A DNA stretch of 64,000 nucleotides from Propionicimonas paludicola (GCF_002563675.1 NZ_PDJC01000001.1:1798001-1862000); one strand, 5' to 3'; positions 32,695-42,007 are shown, numbered from the stretch's first letter. The notes: a model not told the origin generated them from the letters alone. Program-made: numbers and translations.

Positions 32695-34805
32695 GAGACC
32701 GCACTCGGGCCGAACGGCAGGCTGGCGGCCTGGCGCTGCACGTCGAGCCGGGCGTGCAGGGTTCGCGACGAGGATCCGATGACGACCTGGTAGCGGCCCG
32801 GCAGCTGCCGCCAACACTGCGCCTCGGTGTCGGCGAACGCGAAGTCGCGCACGCCGAGCCGGAACCGCGCCGTGGCGGTCTGCCCGGGCTCCAGGGTGAG
32901 CTTCTCGAAGCCCCGCAGCTCGCGTGGTGGACGGGCCGGCCCTCCGGCCGGCGGCTCCAGATAGAGCTGGACGATCTCGCTGCCCCGGCGCTGGCCGGTG
33001 TTGGTCACCGATACCGCCACCTCCACGGCGTCCCCATCGGCAGCGACCAGCTCGGCCTCGCCGTAGGCGAAGTCGGTGTAGGACAGCCCGTGGCCGAACG
33101 GGTAGCGGACGTCGAGGTGCTGCGCGTCATACCAGCGGTAGCCGATGAACGGGCCTTCGGCGTAGTGAACCACGCCATCAGCACCGGGGAAGGTGTCGTG
33201 GCCGGGGGTGTCGGCCAGCCGCATCGGGTAGCTCTCCCCCAGCCGCCCGGACGGCTCCGCGCGGCCGAACAACACCTCGGCCACGGCCGTCCCCACCCCC
33301 TGGCCGCCGAGCCAGCTGAGCAGGATCGCGTGGGCGCCGTCATGCCACTCGTCCATGGTCACCGCCGAGCCGGCGGCCAGCACCACCACCAGCGGCTTGC
33401 CCACTGCCACTAGGGACTTCAGCAGCTCCACCTGGTCGGCCGGCAGCTCCAGGCTGTGCCGATCGGCGGCCTCGACCTCGGCGGCGATCGGCAGGCCCAC
33501 GAAGGCCACCACGACGTCGACGGCCTCAGCCACGGCGACCGCCTCGGCACGTAGCGCGTCGGCATCGGCCGGCCCCTCGATCTCGAACTCGCGGTAGAAA
33601 TCGGTCCGGGCCAGCGGATAGCCCGGGGCGTAGCTGACCCGATCCCCGGCGATGGCGGTAATGGCGGCCAGCGGCTGGTCCACCCGCAGCGGCTCCAGCC
33701 CGGCTGATCCGCCGCCCTGGATCCGCGGCACCGTGGCGTACCCGCCGATCACGGCCAGCTTCGCCGTGCTGTCGGCGGCCAGCGGCAGCACGCGGTTCTG
33801 GTTGCGGAGCAAGGTCATGGCGGCCGTGGCGGCCTCCCGGGCCAGCTGGTGGTGAGCTTCCTCACCCAGCCCGGCCCGCTGCTCGGCGCTGAGCGGCTGA
33901 CCAGGGACGATGCCCGGGTCGCGGACCGGGCTGGGTGCCGGACGTCCGTCCGGCAGCGCCCGCAGCGCGAACGCCACCACCCGGCGGGCGGCGCGCTCCA
34001 GGACGGCCCGCTCCAGTCGTCCCTCGTTCACCGCGGCCACGATCGCGGCCGCACTGCGTCCGCCGGTTCCCGGCATCTCCAGTTCCATCCCGGCGGCCAC
34101 TGCGGCGACCGGGTCGTGGACGGCATCCCAGTCCGAGACCAGCAGCCCGTCGTAGCCCCACTCGTCGCGCAGCACCTGGGTGAGCAGCCAGTGATGCTGC
34201 GAGGCGTGGGTCCCCCAGATCCGGTTGTAGGAGCACATCACGGCCCACGGGTCCGCGGTCGCGATCACCCGGCGGAAGGCCTCCAGGTAGAGCTCACGCA
34301 GGGTCCGCTCGTCCGCCTCGACCGAGATCTCGGTGCGTTCGGTCTCCTGGTTGTTGGCCGCGAAATGCTTCAGACAGGCACCGATGCCCTGGCTTTGCAG
34401 GCCGTCGATGTAGGCGGATGCCAACTCGGCGGTCAGCACCGGATCCTCGGAGAAGTACTCGAAGTTGCGCCCGCACAGCGGCGTTCGCTTCAGATTGATG
34501 CCCGGCCCGAGCAGCAGCTGGATGCCCATGGCCCGGCTCTCCTCACCCAGGGCGACGCCGACCCGACGGATCAGGTCCCGGTCCCAGGTGGCGCCCAGCG
34601 CGGACGCCGTCGGGAAGGCCGTGGACGGGATCCAGACCTGATCGACGCCGGTCTCGGTGCGCAGCCCGTGCGGGCCGTCACTGACCTCGGCCGCGGCCAG
34701 GCCGAGCTCCGGGATGGCCACAGTGCGCCAGTCGTCGGCGCCACTGACCATGGCGGCCAGCTGCTCGAGGCTGAGTTGGGACACCACAACGTCTGCGGTG
34801 GTCAC
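32691..34805 (-). CDS. Family 3 glycoside hydrolase (beta-glucosidase)
   Basis: 704 residues: the N-terminal GH3 barrel, nucleophile D225 in LLVSDWDAVH, the second alpha/beta domain, and a fibronectin III-like C-terminal domain (GSEIVQLYLEPP onward) typical of broad beta-glucosidases. KHFAANNQE (146-154) and the ENGP-like VSDGPHG (41-47) are conserved. No signal peptide. GTG at 34805 has AAGGAG seven bases upstream. Confidence 0.92.
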   Translation of the reverse strand: MTTADVVVSQLSLEQLAAMVSGADDWRTVAIPELGLAAAEVSDGPHGLRTETGVDQVWIPSTAFPTASALGATWDRDLIRRVGVALGEESRAMGIQLLLGPGINLKRTPLCGRNFEYFSEDPVLTAELASAYIDGLQSQGIGACLKHFAANNQETERTEISVEADERTLRELYLEAFRRVIATADPWAVMCSYNRIWGTHASQHHWLLTQVLRDEWGYDGLLVSDWDAVHDPVAAVAAGMELEMPGTGGRSAAAIVAAVNEGRLERAVLERAARRVVAFALRALPDGRPAPSPVRDPGIVPGQPLSAEQRAGLGEEAHHQLAREAATAAMTLLRNQNRVLPLAADSTAKLAVIGGYATVPRIQGGGSAGLEPLRVDQPLAAITAIAGDRVSYAPGYPLARTDFYREFEIEGPADADALRAEAVAVAEAVDVVVAFVGLPIAAEVEAADRHSLELPADQVELLKSLVAVGKPLVVVLAAGSAVTMDEWHDGAHAILLSWLGGQGVGTAVAEVLFGRAEPSGRLGESYPMRLADTPGHDTFPGADGVVHYAEGPFIGYRWYDAQHLDVRYPFGHGLSYTDFAYGEAELVAADGDAVEVAVSVTNTGQRRGSEIVQLYLEPPAGGPARPPRELRGFEKLTLEPGQTATARFRLGVRDFAFADTEAQCWRQLPGRYQVVIGSSSRTLHARLDVQRQAASLPFGPSAVS

Positions 34806-34837
34806 AGAGGTACTCCTTGTCCGAAAGTTACGTCTGA

Positions 34838-35839
34838 CTAGGTGCCCAGGAAGCCGGGCGGATACGGAAGCGCGGCCACGCGCTCACGCAGCTCATCGGT
34901 GAGCCGCACTCCGCCCAAGGCGAGGGCATCGAGGACGCAGCCGGCCAGCGGGGCGGCCGTGCTGACCCGCACCGGGGCGTCCGGGAACCGCTGCTGCAGC
35001 GCGGCGACCAGCTCATCGCGGAAGATCGAGTGCTCGGAAGTGATCACCGAGCCGTTCAGGACGATCGGGAAGTCCGGCCCTGGAACGGCCGAGACCTGAC
35101 CGGCCACCCACTCGCCGTAGCGGACGAACGCCGCCGCCTGCCGACGGACCAGCCCCTGGGCCACCGGGTCACCGGTGGCGGCCACCTGCAGGACCAGCCG
35201 GGTGGCCCGCAACTCGTCGTCGGTCGGCCGGGTCCGGAACCTGCGGGTGAGCGAATGTCGTAGCTCCCACGGGTCGGGCACCTCGAACATCGCCAGCAGC
35301 GGCTCGGTCAGCGCAGTCGGCTCGCCCAGCCCCATCCAGGCCAGGCAGACCGCGTTGATGCCCGTCTCCGCGAACCCCCAGCCGCCGAGGTTGTCGAACA
35401 CCCACCAGCCCGACCACGCCTGATCACCATCCCGGTTCCGAGCGGCGATCGCCGGACCGGTGCCGACGGTGATGGCCAGGCCGACCCCGTCCAGCGAGCC
35501 CAGTCGCAGCGAGGCGACGCCGTCGTTGGCGACGTCGACACTCTGCAGGCCGGGAAGGCCGGCGGCGATCCGATCACGCCACCAGGCTTCGTCCTCCGGC
35601 CAGTCGACGCCGGCGATCCGGAAGGCCGCTGCTCGGACTGCGGCGGCGGCCACTCCGGCGTCGGCCAGTGCCTGGGAAGCCGTCCCGAGCACAGCCTCGG
35701 ACGCGGCGTCCACGGACGTGGCGTTGTACATGTCGCCACGCCCGCCACGGGCGCGGCCAAGGACCGCACCCGTGGCGTCGGTGACCACGGCCACCGTCTT
35801 GGAGTTGCCCGCATCCAGGGCCAGGAAGTGCCCGCTCAT
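34838..35839 (-). CDS. BadF/BadG-type sugar kinase (N-acetylglucosamine kinase-like)
   Basis: 333 residues of the ASKHA fold: phosphate loop LALDAGNSKTVAVVTD (6-21), AGVDWPEDE (about 76-84), the second phosphate motif VGTGPAIAARN and the adenosine motif near LNGSVI. Members phosphorylate GlcNAc, glucosamine or related hexoses. It supplies the 6-phosphates that the neighbouring GH4 and deaminase would need, because the locus has an ABC importer and no PTS. Its start overlaps the GH4 stop by four bases (ATGA). Confidence 0.85.
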   Translation of the reverse strand: MSGHFLALDAGNSKTVAVVTDATGAVLGRARGGRGDMYNATSVDAASEAVLGTASQALADAGVAAAAVRAAAFRIAGVDWPEDEAWWRDRIAAGLPGLQSVDVANDGVASLRLGSLDGVGLAITVGTGPAIAARNRDGDQAWSGWWVFDNLGGWGFAETGINAVCLAWMGLGEPTALTEPLLAMFEVPDPWELRHSLTRRFRTRPTDDELRATRLVLQVAATGDPVAQGLVRRQAAAFVRYGEWVAGQVSAVPGPDFPIVLNGSVITSEHSIFRDELVAALQQRFPDAPVRVSTAAPLAGCVLDALALGGVRLTDELRERVAALPYPPGFLGT

Positions 35840-37137
35840 CGCAGCAGGCGCTCCGGCAGGTAGGCGGCGTGAGCGGCGGCCATCTCGTCGTACAGCTCCT
35901 CGGCCACCCGCAGGCCGGGCACCAGCGGGTTCGCAGCCAACGCGGCGATCGCGTCACGGCGAGTGCCGATCCAGGCCGCTTCGGCGGCCAGGTACTGGTA
36001 CTCGGCCAGCTGCTGGGTGATCCCGCGGACGGTGTGCGGCAGCGGCTTCTGCGGTTCGGGGTGCACCCCGGACCCGTCCACCTGGCACCACACCTCGACC
36101 ACCACGTCCTCATCGAAGCCGGGCAGCACCCCGCCGGTGTTCGGCAGGTTCACCGGCAGCCGCTCGGGGGTGTCGTTGTAGTAGGCGTCCATCACGTCCA
36201 GGGCCAGCTCGAGCTCATGGATGCCGCCGCGGGAGCGGTTCGGATCCAGATCCGGGACGTCGGCGAAGGACTGCTCGGTGTAGTGCTGCCAGTAATCCGG
36301 CAGCGCCTGCATGATCGTCTCCGACCGGGTCAGCCGCGCTCCCTGGAGTTCGCGCAGGATCTCCGGGCCGTAGTAGTAGTACTGGAAGTAGTCAGCCGGG
36401 ACCGACCGCATGGTCACAGCCAACTCCAGCATCCGGCGCTCCAGGATGTCCATCGTCGGATCGTTGCGACGCTCTTCCCAGGCCTGATCCAGCAGCGGCA
36501 TCAGGTCGGCACCGTCGTACAGGTGCTCGAACGACCAGCCGTTGTGGTTCACCCCGGCCATGGTGATCTTGGCCCGTGCCGGATCCAGCCGCGCTGCCCG
36601 AAGGGTGGTGTTCGGGAAGTACATCAAGCCTTCGCACATCGAGTAGATCGGCACGTCGGTGAACCGGCTGACCGCCTGGGAGACGATGTTCACCGGATTG
36701 GTGTAGTTGAAGATGACCGCCTTCGGAGCGACCGCCTTGATGTCCTCGATGATGCCGGTGAACTGATTCAGCGAGCGCAGCGACATGAAGAAGCCGCCGG
36801 GTCCCTGGGTCTCCTGGCCGATCACGCCGTGCTTGAGCGGGATCCGCTCGTCCAGCGCGCGGGCCTCGAAGTTGCCCGGACGGAAGCTCGTCAGGACGGC
36901 ATCGGCGTCGGTCAGCCCGGCCCGCCGATCAGTGGTGGCCGTGATCGTGATGTCCAAGCCCTTGTTGTCGGCGATCCGCTGGGACATCCGTCTGACGATC
37001 TCCAACCGCTCAGGATCCAGATCGACCAGCACCACCTCAGAGCCGCGGAAGTGTTCACCGCGCTCCAGGAACGAGGCCATGGTGCCGGCGCCGCGGGACG
37101 AGCCGCCGCCGATGTAGACCAGCTTGATAGATGCCAT
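35836..37137 (-). CDS. Family 4 glycoside hydrolase (6-phospho-beta-glucosidase type)
   Basis: 433 residues. N-terminal NAD-binding YIGGGSSRGAG (8-18), then the GH4 metal site C168 (SMCEGL) and H198 (GVNHNGW). NYTNPVN (144-150) is the conserved loop. The family uses NAD+ and Mn2+ in a redox-elimination mechanism; most members act on 6-phospho-glycosides. As the importer here is of ABC type, a phosphorylated substrate would have to come from the adjacent kinase or the enzyme may use an unphosphorylated sugar. Confidence 0.9.
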   Translation of the reverse strand: MASIKLVYIGGGSSRGAGTMASFLERGEHFRGSEVVLVDLDPERLEIVRRMSQRIADNKGLDITITATTDRRAGLTDADAVLTSFRPGNFEARALDERIPLKHGVIGQETQGPGGFFMSLRSLNQFTGIIEDIKAVAPKAVIFNYTNPVNIVSQAVSRFTDVPIYSMCEGLMYFPNTTLRAARLDPARAKITMAGVNHNGWSFEHLYDGADLMPLLDQAWEERRNDPTMDILERRMLELAVTMRSVPADYFQYYYYGPEILRELQGARLTRSETIMQALPDYWQHYTEQSFADVPDLDPNRSRGGIHELELALDVMDAYYNDTPERLPVNLPNTGGVLPGFDEDVVVEVWCQVDGSGVHPEPQKPLPHTVRGITQQLAEYQYLAAEAAWIGTRRDAIAALAANPLVPGLRVAEELYDEMAAAHAAYLPERLLR

Positions 37138-37164
37138 TTCTTCCTCTCGTGATGGGTTCGAGTA

Positions 37165-37935
37165 TTAGGGACGCGCTGCGTCGGCGTCAGCAAGGACCTG
37201 GTAGTCGCGGCAGGCCTTCACCGCAGTGGCCGGCCAGGTCGGGTCATAGTCGTCGGCAGCCGCGATCCGGTCGAAGGCGTCGCGCTTGTCGGCCCCAGTG
37301 AGCAGCAGCAGGGCCTGGGCGCTGTTGTCGACGATGGTCGAGATGCCCACCGAGATGCCGTGCCGCGGCACCTGGTCGAGGCTGGCGAACACCGGGAAGG
37401 TAGACATGTTGTCGTGCCGCGTGCTCTCCGGCAGCTCGATCACCCGGGTCTTGGAGTCGCGCGGCGAACCCGGCGGGTTGAACGCGATGTGACCGTCGCT
37501 GGCCCCCGAGGCCAGCAGGAACAAGTCGATGCCGCCGGCTGCGGCGATCTGCCGGTCATAGGCCTCCGGGTCAGCCGGGTCGGGGCACCAGACCCGCACC
37601 GGGGCTCCGCCGGCGTCGACCAGCGGAGCCAGGATCTGGCGTTCGGCATAGCCGATGCAGCTGTACTCGCGGCGAGGGTCGACGCGCCGCAGAGCGTCAC
37701 CGTCCGGCTCCAGGTACTCGTCCATCAAGACGACCACCAGCGGGCTGACGTCCAAGCCGGCCGACACCAGTTCGGCCAGCGCCGGGAACACCGGGGCTGG
37801 GGTGCGTCCGGTGGGACAGCCGAGCAGGAAGTCCCGGCCGGCGGCTGACGCCGTCCGAAGTCCGTCGGCGATGAGTGCCGCAGCGCGGGCCCCCACCTCC
37901 TCGGCGGTGGCGACGATGATGGGCAGATTGGTCAT
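37165..37935 (-). CDS. Glucosamine-6-phosphate deaminase/isomerase family (NagB-like)
   Basis: 256 residues. GCPTGRTP (near residue 38; NagB 'GLATGSTP'), VVLMDEYLEPD and ASGASDGHIAFNPPGS match the NagB phosphate, acid and ring-opening motifs in order. The active-site Asp and His are kept. It would convert glucosamine-6-phosphate to fructose-6-phosphate plus ammonia, sending the sugar to glycolysis. No NagA deacetylase is in the window. The ATG at 37935 has AGAGG upstream. Confidence 0.85.
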   Translation of the reverse strand: MTNLPIIVATAEEVGARAAALIADGLRTASAAGRDFLLGCPTGRTPAPVFPALAELVSAGLDVSPLVVVLMDEYLEPDGDALRRVDPRREYSCIGYAERQILAPLVDAGGAPVRVWCPDPADPEAYDRQIAAAGGIDLFLLASGASDGHIAFNPPGSPRDSKTRVIELPESTRHDNMSTFPVFASLDQVPRHGISVGISTIVDNSAQALLLLTGADKRDAFDRIAAADDYDPTWPATAVKACRDYQVLADADAARP

Positions 37936-37985
37936 AGCAGTACCTCTGGTTGAAGCGGGACGGGGTGACGGGATCGGATGCCTGG

Positions 37986-38795
37986 TCATTCCTTCAGGGC
38001 GCCGGCGAGCATCCCGGAGATGAACTTCCGCTGGAAGATGACGTAGAGGATCAGCACCGGAGCGGCGACGATCAGGCCGCCGGCGGCCATCAGGTTGAAC
38101 AGGGTCAGATGTCGTCCCTGGAACACTCCCAGGGCGACGGTGGCCGGCTGGTTATCGCCGTGCAGGAAGACCAGGGAGATGAAGTAGTCATTCCAGGTCC
38201 ACATGAAGCTCAGCAGCAGCAAGGTGGTGATGGCCGGACGCACCAGCGGCAGCGCCACTGACCAGAGCATCCGCAAGGGACCGGCTCCGTCGAGTTCGGC
38301 GGACTCGAACAGCGAGCCCGGCAGGCTGCGGAAGGCGGCCCGCATCCAGAAGATGCCGAACGGGACGCCCATTCCCAGGTGGATCAGGATCACCCCGGGC
38401 AGGCTGTTGGTCAGCCCCCAACTGCGGAACTGGTAGTACAGCGGGACGATGATGGCCTCGGTCGAGATCATCATGCCGAGCACGATCAGCGGGTAGAGCA
38501 CCTTGTGACCGCTGACTCCCAGGACCCCGAAGCCATAGCCGCCGAGCACGGCCAAGATCAGCTGTCCGGCCACAGCCGAGCAGGTGATGATCAAGGAGAC
38601 GGTCATAGCCCGGGCGAAGTCGGCCTCCTGCCAGGCGGTGGCGAAGTTGCTCCACTCCACGACGCCGGGCACCGGACGTCCGGCGCGATCGGGGCTGAGC
38701 GCGGCACCTACGAAGGCGCCGACCGGGAACAGAACGGCCACGGCCAGCACGGCCAGGATCAGGTAGGTGAAGACGGCCTCGAGCTTCTTGGACAT
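37986..38795 (-). CDS. ABC sugar transporter permease (MalG-like)
   Basis: 269 residues with six membrane helices, and the cytoplasmic EAA loop ESAELDGAGPLRMLWSVALPLVRP (about residues 170-193) that contacts the ATPase. The ATPase (MsiK/MalK-like) is not encoded here; in actinobacteria one shared ATPase often serves several sugar importers. Overlaps the MalF stop by one base (TGATG). Confidence 0.92.
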   Translation of the reverse strand: MSKKLEAVFTYLILAVLAVAVLFPVGAFVGAALSPDRAGRPVPGVVEWSNFATAWQEADFARAMTVSLIITCSAVAGQLILAVLGGYGFGVLGVSGHKVLYPLIVLGMMISTEAIIVPLYYQFRSWGLTNSLPGVILIHLGMGVPFGIFWMRAAFRSLPGSLFESAELDGAGPLRMLWSVALPLVRPAITTLLLLSFMWTWNDYFISLVFLHGDNQPATVALGVFQGRHLTLFNLMAAGGLIVAAPVLILYVIFQRKFISGMLAGALKE

Positions 38796-39733
38796 CAGTC
38801 ACGCTCCGAGAACTTGGAGATGGCCATGGCGATGGCCAAGCAGAGCAGGGCCATCACGATGCCGATGGCGGCTGCCTTGCCGACCTGCGGGTTGACGAAG
38901 GCGGCTCGGTACAGCGCGACCGCCGGAGTCAGGGTCGCCGTGCCGGGACCACCACCGGTGGTCACCCAGACCAGGTCGAAGGTGCGCAATGCCCCAGTGA
39001 TGGTCAAGGTCAGCGCCACGGCGATCTGAGCCCGCAAGCCCGGCAGCGTCACCGCGAAGAACTCCCGCAGCGGTCCGGCACCGTCCACTCGGGCGGCCTC
39101 GTAGAGCTCGGTCGGGATGTTCGAGATGCCGGCGATGAACAGCACCATGCAGAAGCCGAAGGTGACCCAGGTGCCGATCATGCCCAGTGCCGGCAGCGCC
39201 CAGGTGAAGTCACCCAGCCAGCTGCGGGTCAGCGCGTCCAACCCCACTGCGCGAAGCATCGAGTTGAGCGCCCCTTCGGGCCCGTAGATCCGCTTGAAGA
39301 CCAGGGCCACCACGACGCTGGTGAGCACCTGCGGCAGGAAGTAGATGAACCTGAAGACCGCCATCCCGGCCAGCTTGCGACGCGTGATCAGGGCCGTCGA
39401 CAACAACCCGAGCAGGATCGGCAGGACCGAGAAGAAGAGGATCAGCACCAGGACGTGGCCCAGCGTCGACTGCAGCACCGGATCGGTGAAGAAGGTGATG
39501 TAGTTCCCCAGGCCCACCCACGTGGCTGCCGAGACTCCGTCCCAGGCGTAGAACGAGTACTGGAACGACTGGGCCAGCGGGACCAGCACCACGATGGCGT
39601 AGAACGCCAGCGGAAGTGCCACGAAGGCCAGTCCGATCCGCTTGTTCCGAGCTCGGGGCGAGTGCCCTGCGCGGCGGCTCCCGCGGCTCGCGCCACCCGA
39701 AGATCGGGTGGCGCGAGCCTCAACGGTGTTCAT
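38795..39733 (-). CDS. ABC sugar transporter permease (MalF-like)
   Basis: 312 residues, six membrane helices after a basic N terminus, and the EAA loop YEAARVDGAGPLREFFAVTLP. The first 16 codons encode the arms of a very long perfect hairpin (39685-39719) and no alternative downstream start exists in frame; the ribosome site is weak (GAAG). That would lower translation relative to the binding protein gene just upstream. Confidence 0.9.
   Translation of the reverse strand: MNTVEARATRSSGGASRGSRRAGHSPRARNKRIGLAFVALPLAFYAIVVLVPLAQSFQYSFYAWDGVSAATWVGLGNYITFFTDPVLQSTLGHVLVLILFFSVLPILLGLLSTALITRRKLAGMAVFRFIYFLPQVLTSVVVALVFKRIYGPEGALNSMLRAVGLDALTRSWLGDFTWALPALGMIGTWVTFGFCMVLFIAGISNIPTELYEAARVDGAGPLREFFAVTLPGLRAQIAVALTLTITGALRTFDLVWVTTGGGPGTATLTPAVALYRAAFVNPQVGKAAAIGIVMALLCLAIAMAISKFSERD
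39685..39719 (-). other. 16-bp perfect stem-loop inside the start of the malF-like gene
   Basis: Bases 39685-39700 are perfectly complementary to 39704-39719, three-base loop. It lies 14-48 bases downstream of the start codon, between the binding-protein and permease genes. Such a stem would protect the upstream mRNA from 3' exonucleases and slow entry into the permease gene, the usual way of making more binding protein than permease. Confidence 0.7.
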
Positions 39734-39753
39734 CTTCGCGACTGCCTGGCGGG

Positions 39754-41121
39754 TTACTTGGAACCGGTCAGGAAGGCGTTGCGGTCAGCATCGACAGCCT
39801 TGACCAGCCCGGCCGGGTCGGTCTTGCCCGCGTAGAGCAGCTGCATCTGCTGGTTCAAGGTGTCCAGCATTGTCGGGCTGGTCCAGTCGAAGTACGGGAC
39901 GAAGCCGTCGGACTTGGCGATGGCGTCGGCACCGGCCGCCTCAGTCTGGAGGGTGGCCATCTTCTCCGGGACAGTGATGTCGGAGTGCATCAGCGGAATC
40001 AGACCGAAGTCCGCCGATGCCTGGGCGGCGTCCTTCGACATCAGGAAGTCGAGGAAGGCGGCAGCCACGTCCGGGTTCTTGCACTTGCTGGCGATCACCA
40101 TGGCCGAGGGCGCCGCGCCCACACCGACGGTGCCGCTGCCGGACGCCTGGGGCAACTGGATGTACTTGAACTTGCCCTGCTGGGCGTCGGTCAGGCCCAG
40201 CGAGCCGGTGTACTCGAAGCGGAAGATGCCCTTGCCATCAAGGTAGTTGGCGACGGCGTCCTGGTAGTTGATGCCCTCGTGATGCGGGGTGAACCAACCG
40301 GAGTCGTTCCACTTCTTCACTGTCTCCGCGGCCTTGGTGAGCCCGGCCTGATCAGCGGTGACTGCAGTATCGCCGTAGGTGAAGTTGTTGATGGCGTCGG
40401 CGCTGGCGTACATGGCCTGCAGACCGAGCAGCACCGCGGTCGGGGAATCCTGGCTGCCATAGGCGATCGGGATCTCACCGGCGTCCTTGATCTTGGCGGC
40501 GGCCGCCTCGAACTCGGTCAGCGTGGTCGGCGGCGTGATGCCGAGCTTGTTCAGCTTCTCGACGTTGTAGTAGATGCCGATCAGCGACACCCGGGCGACC
40601 GGGGTCGAGAACAGCGAGCCCGAACCGATCGTCTTGAAGTCGGTGGTGAACTGGTTCTGCCGAGCGATCGTGCTGGGGATCAGCTTGTCCCAACCGAAGG
40701 CGGTGGAGTACTTGTCGAGGTTGAGCACCAGATTGCCCTTGGCCAGGGTGCCCAGCGACTGCCAGCCATTGTTGGCGGTGGCGATGTCGGGGCCGTCCTG
40801 CTCGGCCAGCTGGAGGTTCAGCGTCGAGGTGAGCTGGCCCCAGTCCTCCTGGGTGCGCTCGATCTTGACGTTGGGGTACTTGGTCTGGAACTTCTGGATC
40901 ATCGACTTGATCCACTCGCCCTCGCTGCCGCCCCAGAAGTCGGACATCTTCAAGGTGACGTTGCCTGCGGCCGCGACATCGGTGACGACGGCCTGAGAGG
41001 ACGAGGACGAGGGTGCCGGGGCGGGTGCCGTGCCACCAGGCGCACAGCCTGCTGCTGCCAACAGAGCTGTCGCGGTAAGTGCTGCTGCGAGGGTCCGGCG
41101 GACCGTTCTGGATTGCTTCAC
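39754..41121 (-). CDS. ABC sugar-binding lipoprotein
   Basis: 455 residues. Signal peptide with basic start and hydrophobic core ending in a lipobox (LLAAAGC; the cysteine is residue 26), then a Ser/Pro linker and the extracellular solute-binding fold. It captures an oligosaccharide outside the membrane and hands it to the MalF/MalG permeases. GTG 41121 follows AAGGAG at seven bases; the longer frame is not used. A likely promoter is TTGCGC-N16-TATCTT on the minus strand (41207-41180). Confidence 0.9.
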   Translation of the reverse strand: MKQSRTVRRTLAAALTATALLAAAGCAPGGTAPAPAPSSSSSQAVVTDVAAAGNVTLKMSDFWGGSEGEWIKSMIQKFQTKYPNVKIERTQEDWGQLTSTLNLQLAEQDGPDIATANNGWQSLGTLAKGNLVLNLDKYSTAFGWDKLIPSTIARQNQFTTDFKTIGSGSLFSTPVARVSLIGIYYNVEKLNKLGITPPTTLTEFEAAAAKIKDAGEIPIAYGSQDSPTAVLLGLQAMYASADAINNFTYGDTAVTADQAGLTKAAETVKKWNDSGWFTPHHEGINYQDAVANYLDGKGIFRFEYTGSLGLTDAQQGKFKYIQLPQASGSGTVGVGAAPSAMVIASKCKNPDVAAAFLDFLMSKDAAQASADFGLIPLMHSDITVPEKMATLQTEAAGADAIAKSDGFVPYFDWTSPTMLDTLNQQMQLLYAGKTDPAGLVKAVDADRNAFLTGSK

Positions 41122-41179
41122 TCCATACTCCTTCGCGCTGTGGGGGCTCACCACATCAATGTGGGCTGAGCACCTCCAA

Positions 41180-41252
41180 AGATACCAGCTAGTCCAGTTG
41201 GCGCAACTTTGCAGACCAGTAACTCAGGAACGCCACAACTGGTATGCTCCAG
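41180..41252. promoter_or_regulatory. Divergent promoter region with repeated ACTGG half-sites
   Basis: The operon promoter (TTGCGC-N16-TATCTT, minus strand) and the gntR -10 (TATGCT, 41243-41248) lie here. ATACCAG (41182-41188) and CTGGTAT (41239-41245) are inverted copies; CCAGTT (41194-41199) mirrors AACTGG (41237-41242); ACCAGT (41215-41220) is a third. CTGG-TATGCT-CCAG frames the gntR -10 exactly. These resemble the ACTGGT half-sites bound by HutC-type GntR regulators such as DasR, but none is a perfect consensus. Confidence 0.55.
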
Positions 41253-41254
41253 CT

Positions 41255-41968
41255 ATGTCTGGTGTTACGGATACCGCCTATCGGCACATTGAACTGAGCC
41301 TGCAGCGCGGCGAGTACCCCCCTGGGTCCAGACTTCCGGGAGAACGTGAGCTGGCGCTCCGCCTGGGAGTAAGCCGGGTGACGGTGCGTCGCGCCTTGGG
41401 CCTGCTGGAAGAGGCCGGCAAGCTGGAACGCTCCTCCCAGCGCGGCTGGTTCGTGAACAGCGCGGTGCTGGGTGAGGTGCCCAGCAAGCTCCAGTCCTTC
41501 AGCGAGATGGCCCGGGCGCGCGGGTTGCGTCCGACCGCCCGCGTGCTGATTCAGCACGTCCGTCCGGCCACCCTCGAGGAGGCCGAACAGCTGCACATCG
41601 CCCCGGCCGCTCCGGTGATCGAGTTGCGCAGAGTCCGCGGCATGGACGGCCAGCCGATCTGCGTCGACCTGGTGGTGGTGAAGTACGACGGCGCCGAACC
41701 GCTGGCCACCGCGGACATGACCGACAAGTCGATGTATGAGCAGCTCGAACAGCTGTGCGGGATCAGCCTGCATCGCTCGGCCTACACGGTTCAGGCGGAC
41801 GCCGCTGACAGCGAGATCGCCGCCCTGCTCAACTGCCCCACCGGCGCACCGATCCTGATTGGCACCGAGGTGGCCTACACCGCCGATGGCCAACCGGTGC
41901 TGCTGGGCATGAACCGCTACCGCGGGGACGCCTACCGGTTCCGCGCCGACCTCTTCCGTCCGGCCTAA
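41255..41968 (+). CDS. GntR family regulator, HutC subgroup
   Basis: 237 residues. The N-terminal winged helix (YPPGSRLPGERELALRLGVSRVTVRRALGLLEEAGKL, about 20-58) precedes a UbiC/UTRA-type ligand domain, as in DasR and NagR. TATGCT lies exactly six bases upstream of the ATG at 41255, so the message is leaderless. It is divergent from the ABC/glycosidase operon and is its probable repressor, with a sugar phosphate as the likely ligand by family analogy. Confidence 0.9.
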   Translation: MSGVTDTAYRHIELSLQRGEYPPGSRLPGERELALRLGVSRVTVRRALGLLEEAGKLERSSQRGWFVNSAVLGEVPSKLQSFSEMARARGLRPTARVLIQHVRPATLEEAEQLHIAPAAPVIELRRVRGMDGQPICVDLVVVKYDGAEPLATADMTDKSMYEQLEQLCGISLHRSAYTVQADAADSEIAALLNCPTGAPILIGTEVAYTADGQPVLLGMNRYRGDAYRFRADLFRPA

Positions 41969-41982
41969 CCGGGGACCCCTCC

Positions 41983-42007
41983 GCTCGAAGGCTCAGTTCC
42001 TTCGAGC
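41983..42007 (+). terminator. 9-bp stem-loop after gntR
   Basis: GCTCGAAGG (41983-41991) pairs with CCTTCGAGC (41999-42007), loop of seven, 15 bases after the gntR stop. No T-run follows. Confidence 0.55.
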
